NCBI GenBank assembly: GCA_963730165.1
Contig: CAVSQS010000002.1
Location: 124,001-188,000, forward strand
DNA length: 64,000 bases
DNA from: DASSQJ01 sp963730165
GTDB lineage: Bacteria; Actinomycetota; Actinomycetes; Actinomycetales; Dermatophilaceae
Direction of reading: 5' to 3'
The notes under the pieces are model-generated. The model saw only the letters and a list, made by a program, of their open reading frames with translations. It was not told the origin of the DNA and made no database searches. This document shows positions 33,842 through 44,623 of the stretch, piece after piece. Positions within the stretch are counted from its first letter, which is position 1, and every line of letters begins with the position of its first letter. Made by a program: the position numbers and the translations under genes.

Positions 33842-35438
33842 GTCCCGAGGAACTTCTCGAAGCCCTTGGGCAGCTGCGAGGGATCGAGCTGGGAGGGGTC
33901 GAGGTCACCCGAGCCCGCCCCGGTACCGAAGGCCGAGCCCGCCGGACGCTGGGCCGCCTTCTCGCGGGCGGCACGCTCCTCCGCGGCCCGCTTGGCCGGG
34001 TTGCCGGACTTGGACTTCCGGCGCTGCTGCTGTTCCCACCCCCGCGCTTGCCGGGACCGGGTCCCATGCCCGGCATCCCCGGCACCCCGCCCCCCTTGGC
34101 GAGCTGCTTCATCATCTTCTGCGCCTCCCCGAACCGCTCGAGGAGCTGGTTGACCTCGGACGTGCTCGTGCCCGACCCCTTCGCGATGCGGGACCGCCGG
34201 GAGCCGTTGATCTGCTTCGGGTGGTTGCGCTCGAACGGGGTCATCGACTGCACCATCGCCTCGACCCGCACGAACTCCCGCTCGTCGAAGGCGTCGAGCT
34301 GGGCACGCATCTGGTTCATGCCGGGCATCATCCCGATGAGCTGCTTGAGCGAGCCCATCTTCTTGATCGCCGCCATCTGCTGGAGGAAGTCGTCGAAGGT
34401 GAAGTCCTCCGCTGCGAGGAACTTGCGCTCCATCTCGGCGGCCTGGGCCCGGTCGAAGGCCCGCTCGGCCTGCTCGATGAGGGTGAGGACGTCGCCCATG
34501 TCGAGGATGCGCGAGGCCATCCGGTCGGGGTGGAAGACCTCGAAGTCCTTCACCCCCTCGCCGACGCTCGCGAACATGATCGGCCGGCCCGTGACCGACG
34601 CGACGGACAGTGCCGCGCCACCGCGGGCGTCGCCGTCGAGCTTGGAGAGGACGACGCCGGTGAAGTCGACGCCCTCGAGGAAGGCCTCGGCGGTCTCGAC
34701 GGCCGCCTGGCCGATCATCGCGTCGATGACGAAGAGGACCTCGTCGGGCTGGATGGCCGTGCGGATGTCGGCCGCCTGCTGCATGAGGTCGGCGTCGACG
34801 GCGAGGCGACCGGCGGTGTCGACGATGACGACGTCGTGCTGCCTGGCCCGGGCCTCGGCGAGCCCGTCCCGGGAGACGGCGACCGGGTCGCCGAAGGACC
34901 GGGTCCCCTCGATACCGCCGGACACCGCGTCGTGCCCCCCGACGTTGCCGCGCTCCGGCGCGAACACGGGCACGCCGGCACGATCGCCGACGACCTCGAG
35001 CTGGGTGACCGCGTTGGGGCGCTGGAGGTCGGCTGCGACGAGCATCGGTGTGTGGCCCTGCTGCTTGAGCCAGTACGCGAGCTTGCCGGCGAGCGTCGTC
35101 TTGCCCGAGCCCTGCAGGCCCGCGAGCATGATGACCGTCGGTGGCTGCTTGGCGAACCGGATGCTGCGGGTCTCACCGCCGAGGATGCCGACGAGCTCCT
35201 CGTTGACGATCTTGACGACCTGCTGGGCCGGGTTGAGCGCCTGGTTGACCTCGGCCCCGAGCGCCCGCTCGCGGACGTTGTGGGTGAACGCCTTGACGAC
35301 CGGGAGCGCGACGTCGGCGTCGAGCAGCGCCATCCGGATGTCGCGGACCGTCTTGTTGACGTCGGACTCCGACAGGCGCCCCTTGGAGCGGAGGTTCGTG
35401 AAGGTCGCGGTCAGGCGGTCGGACAGGCTCGTGAACAC
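33838..35438 (-). CDS. ffh: Signal recognition particle protein Ffh, with one apparent frameshift near 34033
   Basis: SRP GTPase that binds 4.5S RNA and signal sequences. N and G domains are intact: GLQGSGKTT (P loop), VVIVDTAGRLAVD and LSKLDGDARGG; the Met-rich M domain follows (MMPGMNQMRAQL). After MPGMGPGPGKRGGG the frame breaks. Read as found, it continues to a foreign stop at 33702. Adding one base at GGGAA-CAGCAG restores KQQQRRKSKSGNPAKRAAEE and ends LPKGFEKFLGT at 33838, the classical Ffh C-terminus, with a product of about 533 residues. The next gene overlaps exactly this stop. Because ffh is essential, a sequencing error is most likely; translation of the main domains is unaffected either way. 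GTG start. Confidence 0.92.
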
Positions 35439-35532
35439 CGGACAACCCTAACGGTTGCGCACGGCGAGGCCGTGCGAGGACCGCTTCCGCTCGGCCGGGC
35501 CGGACCGGTGTCGCACCACCGGGACCAGCCCG

Positions 35533-37927
35533 TCAGGACGGCGGCCCGTCGCAGGTGTCGATGACGAGGCTCACCGCCTGCGCCACCCGCGCCGGCGGCA
35601 GCCGCAACCCGTCGGAGCCGGTGAGGTAGAAGGTGTCCAGCGTCTGCCCGGCGTAGGTGGCGATGTGGGCCGACCGGACCGAGATCCCCGCCTGGGCGAA
35701 GGCCACCCCCGAGCTCGTGCAGGAGGCCGGGCCGGTCCTGGGCGCGCACCTCGAGCACCGTCGCCTCGCTGCTCGCACCCGGGACGACGAGCGCCCGGGC
35801 CTGACCCGGCGAGCCGACGCCGGTCTGGCCCGAGGGCCGGGGCAGATGGGCCCGCCGGCGGTCGAGGGTCTGCAGCGGGCCCCGGTCGCCCCGGGCCAGG
35901 CGGGCCAGGCCACGGACGATGCGCTCGGGCTCGGGGACGGCACCGGACGGGGACTCGACGTGCCACTCGTCGACGGCGACCCCCTCGATGGTGCGCAGGA
36001 TCGCGGTGCGCACCGTGTGCCCCTCGGCCGCGAGCAGCCCCGCGGTGTCGGCGAAGAGCCCGACCCGGTCGAGGTCGGTGATGTCGAGCCGGTGCGAGCC
36101 GCCGCCCGAGACGACCCGCACGCGGGGCTCACCGGCACGGACCGCCGCGAGCACCTCCGTGTCCAGGGGTGGCCGAGCGGTGGGAGCCCCGGCGCGCGGA
36201 CCGGGTGCCGGGAGCGGGGCCTCGAGTCGGTCGCGCACCGCCGCGGCGAGCTGGTCGAGGAGGGTGGAGCGCCAGTCGGTCCACGCGAGCGGACCGGCCG
36301 CCGACGCGTCCGCCTCGGTGAGGGCGAGGAGGATCTCGAACACCTCGCGGTCGCCCCGGACCGCGGCCACGGCGGCGTCGACGGTGGCCGGGTCCTGGTG
36401 GTCGCGTCGGGTCGCGAGCTCGATGAGGGTGAGGTGCTCTCGCACCAGGGTGACGAGCACCTCGACGTCGTCCTCCGGGAAGCCCCACCGCTCGACGACG
36501 CGCCGGGCGACCTCGGCGCCGGTCACCGAGTGGTCGTGGGCGCCCCGGACCTTGCCGATGTCGTGCAGGAGCGCCGCGACGAGCAGCAGGTCCGGACGCG
36601 AGGTCCGGCGGACCAGCCCCGCCGAGCGTACGACGGTCTCGATGAGGTGCCGGTCGACGGTGTGCCGGTGCACGGCGTTGCGCTGCGGCCGCGACCTCAC
36701 CGCGGCCCACTCGGGCAGCCAGCTCTCGACGATGCCGACCTGGTCCAGGCCCTCCCACACCGTGACGAGGCCGGGTCCGGCGGCGAGCAGGTCCCCGAGC
36801 AGGTTCCGCGCCGTCGCGGGCCAGGGCCGTGGCACGGCCGGTGAGTGCGCGGCGAGGTTCTCCAGGGTCGCCGGCGCGAGCGGCAGCCCGGCCCGGGCGG
36901 CGACGACACCGGCTCGCAGCGGCATGCCGTCGTCGGCCTCGGCGAGGCGCGCGGAGCCGAAGACGACCTCGCCGTCGCTGGCGAAGAGGCCGTGGCCGAG
37001 CGGGGTCATCTGCGGGCGGCGTGGGCCGACCCGCAGGGTGCGAGCACGCTGGGACTGCCCGGCGCGGCGCAGCGTGCCGTCCAGCGCGTAGGCGATGAGC
37101 CGCCCGGCGCCCGAGACCGCCGTCAGGAGGTCGTCGGCGTCCTCGTGCCCGAGGAGCACCGCGACGGCGTCGTGGTCCTCGCGGCCGAGCCGGTCACGCC
37201 CGCGACCGGTGACGACGTGGACGGCGTCGCGGACGTCGAGGAGCAGCTCGTAGGCGGCGTCCACACCGCCGTGCGGCCGGTCGGCGAGCCAGGCCTCGGC
37301 GAGCGCGCGCAGGACGGTCATGTCGCGCAGCCCCCCGTGCGACTCCTTGAGCTCGGGCTCGATGGACTGGGCGAGGTCGCCCTGACGGCGGTGGCGCGCC
37401 GAGACGGCCTCGACGAGCTGGGGCAGCCGCTTGCGGGCGTTGCCCCGCCAGTCGTGGGCCACGGTCGAGCGTGCCGCGGCGACGAGCTCGGCGTCGCCGG
37501 CGAGCGGGGCGAGGTCGAGCAGCCCCACCGCCGCCGTGAGGTCGGCGGCCGCGACCTGGCGGCACTGGGTGACGGTGCGAACGCTGTGGTCGAGACGGAC
37601 CCCCGCGTCCCAGATCGGGTACCAGATGCGGTCGGCGAGTGCCGTGAGCTCCTTGGCGGGCAACGCCCGCTCGGAGTGGACCAGCACGAGGTCGTAGTCG
37701 CTGAGCGGGCCGGCGTCGGCCCGGCCCAGGCTTCCGACGGCCGCCAGGGCGACCCCCTCGACGCGGGAGTCCCCCGTCGCCGACCGCCACACCTCGGCCA
37801 GCCACTCGCGGTTGAACGCGGACAGGGCCGCCCGGCGCGACCGGCCGGCACCCGCGACGTGGAAGTCGCGGGTGCCGGCCAGGTCGAGCCTCCGGGAGCC
37901 GATGCCGCTCGAGGAGGAGGTGGTCAT
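35533..37927 (-). CDS. glnD: PII uridylyltransferase GlnD, with one apparent frameshift near 35706
   Basis: GlnD adds or removes UMP (AMP in some actinobacteria) on the PII protein according to glutamine level. The nucleotidyltransferase motif VGSLGRADAGPLSDYDLVLV, the linker, the HD phosphohydrolase motif VAALLHDIGKVRGAHDHS and a first ACT domain (HRLDITDLDRVGLFADTAG) are intact. In the second ACT domain, DRPGLLHELG is followed by a five-G run (35706-35710) where four are expected. Removing one G continues VAFAQAGISVRSAHIATYAGQ to the stop at 35533, about 797 residues. A homopolymer miscall is likely. It starts 4 bases after glnK. Confidence 0.9.
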
Positions 37928-37931
37928 CGGC

Positions 37932-38269
37932 TCAGATCGCCTCGACCCCGCGCTCTCCCGTGCGGACGCGGACGACGTCCTCGACGGGGACGACCCAGAC
38001 CTTGCCGTCACCGATCCGACCCGTCTGCGCGGCCTTGAGGATGACGTCGACGACCGAGGAGGAGTCCATGTCGTCGACGAGCACCTCGAGCCGGGTCTTC
38101 GGGACGAAGTCCACGGTGTACTCGGCGCCGCGGTAGACCTCGCTGTGGCCGCGCTGACGGCCGTAGCCCTGGGCCTCGCTGATCGTCATGCCCTGGAGGC
38201 CGAAGGCCTCGAGGGCCTCCTTCACCTCGTCGAGCTGGTGCGGCTTGATGATGGCGGTGACGAGCTTCA

Positions 38270-38270
<1 letters not shown>
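37932..38270 (-). CDS. glnK: PII signal protein GlnK
   Basis: 112 residues, the standard PII length. It binds ATP/ADP and 2-oxoglutarate, and controls the AmtB channel. The T-loop contains Tyr51 (EVYRGAEYTVDF), the residue modified by GlnD, and the B- and C-loops are intact (TGRIGDGKVWVVPVE). It overlaps amtB by one base (TGATG) and is followed 4 bases later by glnD, the usual actinobacterial amtB-glnK-glnD operon. Confidence 0.96.
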
Positions 38271-39670
<1,400 letters not shown>

Positions 39671-39715
39671 GGCGACTACCGTGGCTGCCGCGGGTTTCAC
39701 GCCGGACCCCTCCAC

Positions 39716-39731
39716 GTTTCGGTGATGTTGC
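39716..39731 (-). promoter_or_regulatory. Candidate GlnR-binding box upstream of amtB
   Basis: On the minus strand this reads GCAAC-N6-GAAAC, close to the GTnAC-N6-GAAAC half-box bound by the actinobacterial nitrogen regulator GlnR. The amtB-glnK-glnD operon is the classical GlnR target. Two more GAAAC words lie nearby on the same strand, but not at the canonical spacing. Inferred from motif and position only. Confidence 0.4.
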
Positions 39732-39816
39732 AGAGGGCGCCCCGGTGTAAGCATCGGGTTTCGCACGGGGGGTGGTCCCGCATCCTGAGACCCCTGGCCC
39801 GTGTCACGATGCCGGG

Positions 39817-40194
39817 ATGACCGCTCCTCGACCCGTCCTCGTCTTCGACGGCGACTGCGCGTTCTGCTCGAGCTCGGCGCGCCTCGTCGCCGGCCGTCTG
39901 CGCCGCTCGCCCGCCGACTTCGCCGTCGAGCCCTGGCAGCGGCTCGACCTGCCGGCGCTCGACCTGACCCCGGAGCAGTGCGAGGAGTCGGTGCGCTGGG
40001 TCGGCGCGGACGGCCGCCACGAGCACGCCGAGGGGGCGATCGCCCGGGCTCTGCTCGCGGCGCGGTGGTGGGTGCGACCGGTCGGCGCGGTGATCCTCGT
40101 GCCGGGGGTGCGGCAGCTCGCCGGCCTCGCCTACCGGTGGGTGTCGCGCAACCGGCACCGCCTGCCCGGCGGCACGCCCGCCTGCGCGGCCTGA
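39817..40194 (+). CDS. DCC-family (DUF393) thiol-disulfide oxidoreductase-like protein
   Basis: 125 residues. The family name motif appears as FDGDCAFCSSSARLV with a CxxC pair, followed by ALDLTPEQCEESVRWVGADGRHEHAEGAIARAL, the conserved DCC core. Members resemble thioredoxin-fold oxidoreductases, but the function is not settled. The ATG at 39817 is chosen because an upstream in-frame start adds 15 residues without similarity. It converges on ftsY with a 9-base gap. Confidence 0.82.
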   Translation: MTAPRPVLVFDGDCAFCSSSARLVAGRLRRSPADFAVEPWQRLDLPALDLTPEQCEESVRWVGADGRHEHAEGAIARALLAARWWVRPVGAVILVPGVRQLAGLAYRWVSRNRHRLPGGTPACAA

Positions 40195-40203
40195 CCGCGC
40201 GGC

Positions 40204-41400
40204 CTACTCGAGGATGGCGTCGACGAAGGCCTCGGGGTCGAACGGGGCGAGGTCGTCGGGGCCCTCACCGAGACCGACGAGCTTGACGGGCACCCCGAGC
40301 GCCCGCTGTACCGCGACGACGATGCCGCCCTTGGCGGTGCCGTCGAGCTTGGTGAGGACGATGCCGGTGATGCCGACGACCTCGCCGAAGACCTCGGCCT
40401 GCTTCATCCCGTTCTGACCGGTCGTCGCGTCGAGGACGAGGAGCACCTCGTCGACCGGGCTCTGCTTCTCGATGACGCGCTTGACCTTGCCGAGCTCGTC
40501 CATCAGCCCGACCTTGTTCTGGAGCCGGCCCGCGGTGTCGACGAGGACGACGTCGGCCTCGAGCTCGGCCGCGGCCCGCACCGCGTCGAACGCGACCGAC
40601 GCGGGGTCGGCCCCCTCGCGGTCGGACCGGATCGTCGGCACCCCGACCCGCTGACCCCACGTCTCGAGCTGGTCGGCCGCCGCGGCGCGGAAGGTGTCGG
40701 CGGCACCGAGGACGACGTCCTTGTCCTCGGCGACGAGCACGCGGGCGAGCTTGCCGACGGTGGTCGTCTTGCCGGTGCCGTTGACCCCCACGACGAGGAT
40801 GCAGGCGGGTCGACCCTCGATGCGGTCGGCGGCCAGGGCACGGTCCATCGACGGGTCGACGACGGCGAGGAGCTCCTCGCGCAGCCAGCCGCGGACGGTG
40901 GCCTCGTCGGTGGAGCCCTCGACGGAGACGCGGGTGCGCAGGTTGTCGACGAGCTCGGTCGTGGCGGCGACGCCGAGGTCGGCGGCGAGGAGGGTGTCCT
41001 CGACCTCCTCCCACGCGGCCTCGTCGAGCCTGCCGCCGGCGAGCAGGGCGAGCAGACCCTTGCCGATGGCCGAGTTGGACCGGGCCAGGCGCGCGCGGAG
41101 GCGACGCAGGCGGCCGGCGGGGGCCTCCGGTCGCTCGAGGGTGGGAACGGGCGGCGCCTCGAGGGTCGGCGCACCCGGGGCCTCGGGCTCTGCGACCTCG
41201 CCCGGCTCCTCGATGGTGCCGATGGAGCCGTCCGGTGCGGTGTCGGCGTCCGTGGGTCCCGGCGTCCCGGGCACGCCGGGGGCGGTGGGCGGGCGCACCT
41301 CGCCACCGCGGCGGCCACGCAGGAGCCCGACGAGGACGACGCCGACGACGAGGAGGACGGCCAGGGCGATGAGGAGGTAGGTGGTCAGGGATCCGCTCAC
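40204..41400 (-). CDS. ftsY: Signal recognition particle receptor FtsY
   Basis: 398 residues. An N-terminal membrane span (YLLIALAVLLVVGVVLVGLL) and an acidic Pro-rich linker precede the NG domain. G-domain motifs: GVNGTGKTTT, AADTFRAAAADQLE, VVLVDTAGRLQNK, and LTKLDGTAKGG. FtsY docks SRP-ribosome complexes at the membrane. It sits downstream of smc, the usual order, though here separated from it by several genes. The N-terminal transmembrane anchor is typical of actinobacterial FtsY. Confidence 0.95.
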   Translation of the reverse strand: MSGSLTTYLLIALAVLLVVGVVLVGLLRGRRGGEVRPPTAPGVPGTPGPTDADTAPDGSIGTIEEPGEVAEPEAPGAPTLEAPPVPTLERPEAPAGRLRRLRARLARSNSAIGKGLLALLAGGRLDEAAWEEVEDTLLAADLGVAATTELVDNLRTRVSVEGSTDEATVRGWLREELLAVVDPSMDRALAADRIEGRPACILVVGVNGTGKTTTVGKLARVLVAEDKDVVLGAADTFRAAAADQLETWGQRVGVPTIRSDREGADPASVAFDAVRAAAELEADVVLVDTAGRLQNKVGLMDELGKVKRVIEKQSPVDEVLLVLDATTGQNGMKQAEVFGEVVGITGIVLTKLDGTAKGGIVVAVQRALGVPVKLVGLGEGPDDLAPFDPEAFVDAILE

Positions 41401-41490
41401 CGGGTCATCCTGCCAACCGGCGGGCCCGCCCCCAAACCGACGGGCCGCACACCGTCCTCCGGGGCGACCCGTCGGCCGTGGTCCCGCGGG

Positions 41491-43443
41491 TCAGAAGATG
41501 CGGACGCGCTCCTCCGGGGCCAGCCACATCCCGTCGCCCTCGGCCGTGCCGAACGCGTCGTGGAACTCGGAGAGGTTGCGTACCGCGTTGGCACGTACGT
41601 CGACGGGGCTGTGCGGGTCGATGGCGAGCAGGCGGACGGCCTCCTCCTCGCGGGAGCGACCGCGCCAGTTCGTCGCCCAGCCGTAGAAGAAGCGCTGGTC
41701 GCCGGTGAGCCCGTCGAGGACCGGGGCCTGCTCGCCCCCGAGGGAGATGCGGTAGGCCGAGTAGCCGATGGTCAGCCCACCGAGGTCGCCGATGTTCTCG
41801 CCCACGGTCAGCTCGCCGTTGACCTTGTGGCCGGGGGCGTCGCGGGTCTCGAGATCGGAGAACTGGGCGACGAGCGCCCGGGCGAGGGCCTCGAACCGCG
41901 AGCGGTCCTCGGCCGTCCACCACATCCGCAGCTCTCCCCTGCCGTCGAACTGCGAGCCCTGGTCGTCGAAGCCGTGCCCGATCTCGTGGCCGATGACCGA
42001 CCCGATGCCGCCGTAGTTGACGGCGTCGTCGGCGTCGAGGTCGAAGAACGGCGGCTGCAGGATGGCCGCGGGGAAGACGATCTCGTTCATGCCCGGGTTG
42101 TAGTACGCGTTGACCGTCTGCGGGGTCATGAACCACTCCCCCCGGTCGACCGGTCCGCCGAGCTTGCCGAAGGCCCGGTCGACCTCGAACGCGGTGGCCC
42201 GGCGCACGTTGCCGACGAGGTCGGCGGGGTCGACCTCGAGGCTGGAGTAGTCGCGCCACCGGTCCGGGTAGCCGATCTTCGGGGTGAACGCCTCGAGCTT
42301 GGCCAGCGCCTCGGCCCGCGTCGCGGCACCCATCCACGGCACCTGCTCGAAGCTGCGGCGGAAGGCCTCGACGAGGTTGTCGACGAGCTCGGCCATCCGC
42401 TGCTTGGCGCGCGGCGGGAAGTGCCGCTCGACGTAGAGCTGGCCGACGGCCTCGCCGAGCGCCGCCTCGAGCAGGCCGACCCCACGCTTCCAGCGCGCCC
42501 GCAGCTCGGGGACCCCGGAGAGCCGCCGCCCGTAGAAGTCGAAGTTCTCCTCGACGAACGGCGCGGACAGGTACGGCGCGTAGTCGTGGAGGAGGTGCCA
42601 GGTCAGCCAGGCGCGCCAGGCCTCGATGGGCTCCTCGTCGAGGGCGCTCGCGATGCTGCGCAGGTGGTCGGGCTGACGGACGACGACCTCGTCGAGGGCG
42701 CCCGAGGGTGCGCCGAAGCCCTCGAGGTACCCGCTCCAGTCGACCCCGGGCGTCAGCTCCTCCAGCCCGGCGCGGTCGAGCAGGGTGTAGGTCTTGACCG
42801 GGTTGCGGTTGGTCACCTTGTCCCAGTGCCCGGCGGCGATCCGGGTCTCGAGGGCCATGACCTGCTCCGCCTCCGCCTCCGCCCCGACCCAGCCGGCGAG
42901 CGTCAGCATCCGCCCGACGTGGGCCACGTAGTCGCGACGGAGCGGCTCGTACTTCTCCTCGCGGTAGTACGACTCGTCGGGCAGGCCGATGCCCGCCTGC
43001 TCGAGGTAGACCACGTAGCGGTCCGGGTCGCCGCTGTCGGTGTTGACGAAGGGGACGACCAGACCCGGGACGCCGGCGCGACCGAGCGAGCCGAGCAGCC
43101 GCACGACGTCGCCGGCGTCACGCGCCGCGGAGATGCGCTCGAGGTCGGCGCGCAGCGGTTCGACCCCCAGTGCCTCGACGCGCTCCTCGGCCATGAAGCT
43201 CGCGTAGAGGTCACCGACCTTGGCGGCGACGCTGCCGGGGGCGGGCGAACCCGCGGAGACCTCCTCGACGATGGCCTGGACGTCCTTCTCGGCCTGCTCG
43301 CGCAGGATGTCGAAGGTCCCGTAGCGGCCGCGGTCGGCCGGGATCTCGGTACTGGCGAGCCACCGCCCGTTGACGTGGGCGAACAGGTCGTCCTGCGGCC
43401 GGACGGCGGGGTCGAGCGAAGCGGTGTCGATGCCGGACCTCAT
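41491..43443 (-). CDS. M13-family zinc metallopeptidase (PepO/neprilysin-like)
   Basis: 650 residues, the usual M13 length. The zinc site is VIGHEIGHGFDDQGSQFDGRG, about residue 487, and the third ligand Glu is in VGENIGDLGGL. The substrate-binding NAYYNPGMNEIVFPA motif comes before it, and a final HSPVDVRANAVRNL segment is conserved. No signal peptide or membrane anchor is visible, so it is probably a cytoplasmic oligopeptidase like bacterial PepO. I chose ATG 43443 (MRSGIDTASLDPAVRPQDD); longer upstream frames lack family similarity. Confidence 0.92.
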   Translation of the reverse strand: MRSGIDTASLDPAVRPQDDLFAHVNGRWLASTEIPADRGRYGTFDILREQAEKDVQAIVEEVSAGSPAPGSVAAKVGDLYASFMAEERVEALGVEPLRADLERISAARDAGDVVRLLGSLGRAGVPGLVVPFVNTDSGDPDRYVVYLEQAGIGLPDESYYREEKYEPLRRDYVAHVGRMLTLAGWVGAEAEAEQVMALETRIAAGHWDKVTNRNPVKTYTLLDRAGLEELTPGVDWSGYLEGFGAPSGALDEVVVRQPDHLRSIASALDEEPIEAWRAWLTWHLLHDYAPYLSAPFVEENFDFYGRRLSGVPELRARWKRGVGLLEAALGEAVGQLYVERHFPPRAKQRMAELVDNLVEAFRRSFEQVPWMGAATRAEALAKLEAFTPKIGYPDRWRDYSSLEVDPADLVGNVRRATAFEVDRAFGKLGGPVDRGEWFMTPQTVNAYYNPGMNEIVFPAAILQPPFFDLDADDAVNYGGIGSVIGHEIGHGFDDQGSQFDGRGELRMWWTAEDRSRFEALARALVAQFSDLETRDAPGHKVNGELTVGENIGDLGGLTIGYSAYRISLGGEQAPVLDGLTGDQRFFYGWATNWRGRSREEEAVRLLAIDPHSPVDVRANAVRNLSEFHDAFGTAEGDGMWLAPEERVRIF

Positions 43444-43548
43444 CGGGGGATCTCCTCGGTGTCGGGGTGCCCACATTCGACCACACCGCAAGGGCGGGGC
43501 GGGGTCGCCCACCCGCCGGGCCCCGACGGCACGCCGGAGCGCCGCACG

Positions 43549-43767
43549 TCAGCCGCGGCCGGTGCCCGACCCGGCGGCAAGCGGCTCCTCGTCCGGCGTC
43601 GCCCCGTGCGCGCCGGCGGCGCCACGGCGGCGGAGGGACCGCGCGACCTCCTCGCCGCGCTCGGTGAGCACCTCGCGGCCCGAGCGGTGCGCCGGGACGG
43701 CGACGACGACGAGCACGACGAGGGCCAGTCCGACACAGAAGAGCATCCCGAGGGTGACGGCGAGCAT
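43549..43767 (-). CDS. Small single-span membrane protein
   Basis: 72 residues: one hydrophobic helix (LFCVGLALVVLVVVAVP) at the N-terminus, then a basic and acidic cytoplasmic tail (RSGREVLTERGEEVARSLRRR). I recognise no family. The ATG at 43767 places the helix at the start. It is divergent from the signal peptidase at 43842 and could share its promoter region. Function unknown; a real gene is likely but not certain. Confidence 0.5.
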   Translation of the reverse strand: MLAVTLGMLFCVGLALVVLVVVAVPAHRSGREVLTERGEEVARSLRRRGAAGAHGATPDEEPLAAGSGTGRG

Positions 43768-43804
43768 GCACCGATGGTCCCAACCGCCACACCCGTCGAC
43801 CAAA

Positions 43805-43834
43805 TCGACGTCCGTCCCACCGCGCGTCTAGTGT
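43805..43834 (+). promoter_or_regulatory. Leaderless promoter of the third signal peptidase gene
   Basis: A -35 box TCGACG (43805-43810) and a -10 box TAGTGT (43829-43834) are separated by 18 bases. The -10 is 7 bases before the GTG at 43842, so transcription should start at the codon. This also decides the start: GTG 43833 upstream would overlap the -10 box. Confidence 0.55.
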
Positions 43835-43841
43835 GGTCGCC

Positions 43842-44546
43842 GTGAGTGCCGCCCCCGGGAAGGACGAGCCCGGCCCCCGGCGGCGTCGTCTCCCCTGGTT
43901 CACCGAGGTCCTCATCGCGATCGTCGCGGTCGCTCTCGTCCAGGCCTTCCTCGTCAAGCCGTTCGGGGTCCCGTCGCAGTCGATGGAGGACACCCTCCGC
44001 ATCGGCGACCGCATCATCGTCAACCGGCTGGACCACTCCGTCGCGCGCGGCGACGTCGTCGTCTTCGGCCACGGTCAGACGTGGCAGCAGACCTCCCTCC
44101 CTCCGGCCGCCAACCCGCTCGAGCGGGTCGTGCGCTGGTTCGGCGACCTCACCGGCATCGGGCCGAGCGATACCGCCTACACCGTGAAGCGGGCCATCGG
44201 GCTGCCGGGCGAGCTTGTGGCGTGCTGCTCGGTCGACGGGCGCGTCACCGTCGACGGCGCGCCGATCGACGAACCGTACGTCTACGAGGACCTTCCCTTC
44301 ACCCCCGGTGAGCTCGACTGCAAGAGCTCACCGCGCTCGACGCGGTGCTTCCCGGAGATCCGGGTGCCCCAGGGCAACCTCCTCGTCCTCGGCGACCACC
44401 GCTCCCAGTCGGCCGACTCCGTCTTCGGCTGCCGCGGTGCCGTCGACGGGCCCGAGTGCGCCCGCTTCGTCCCCGAGGACCGCGTCGTCGGCCCGGTCGT
44501 CCTCCGCTTCTGGCCGCTCGATGCCTTCGGGCCGCTGCCCGGCTGA
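43842..44546 (+). CDS. Signal peptidase I (third S26 homologue)
   Basis: 234 residues. The membrane span (VLIAIVAVALVQAFLV) is followed by VPSQSMEDTLRIGDRIIV with the nucleophile Ser, YTVKRAIGLPGE with the Lys base, and LGDHRSQSADS. All catalytic elements are present, so this is an active-looking second LepB, apart from the degenerate copy beside lepB. Two additional Cys pairs (CCSVDG and CKSSPRSTRC) may form disulfides outside the membrane. Possibly specialised for a subset of secreted proteins. The GTG at 43842 is supported by the promoter spacing. Confidence 0.9.
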   Translation: MSAAPGKDEPGPRRRRLPWFTEVLIAIVAVALVQAFLVKPFGVPSQSMEDTLRIGDRIIVNRLDHSVARGDVVVFGHGQTWQQTSLPPAANPLERVVRWFGDLTGIGPSDTAYTVKRAIGLPGELVACCSVDGRVTVDGAPIDEPYVYEDLPFTPGELDCKSSPRSTRCFPEIRVPQGNLLVLGDHRSQSADSVFGCRGAVDGPECARFVPEDRVVGPVVLRFWPLDAFGPLPG

Positions 44547-44623
44547 CGGCTCTCCGCCGGGCGGGCGTCCGCCCGCCGCGAACAGCCCTGTCCGGCGGGT
44601 TCGGTCCATGGTCTCCTGTCGCG

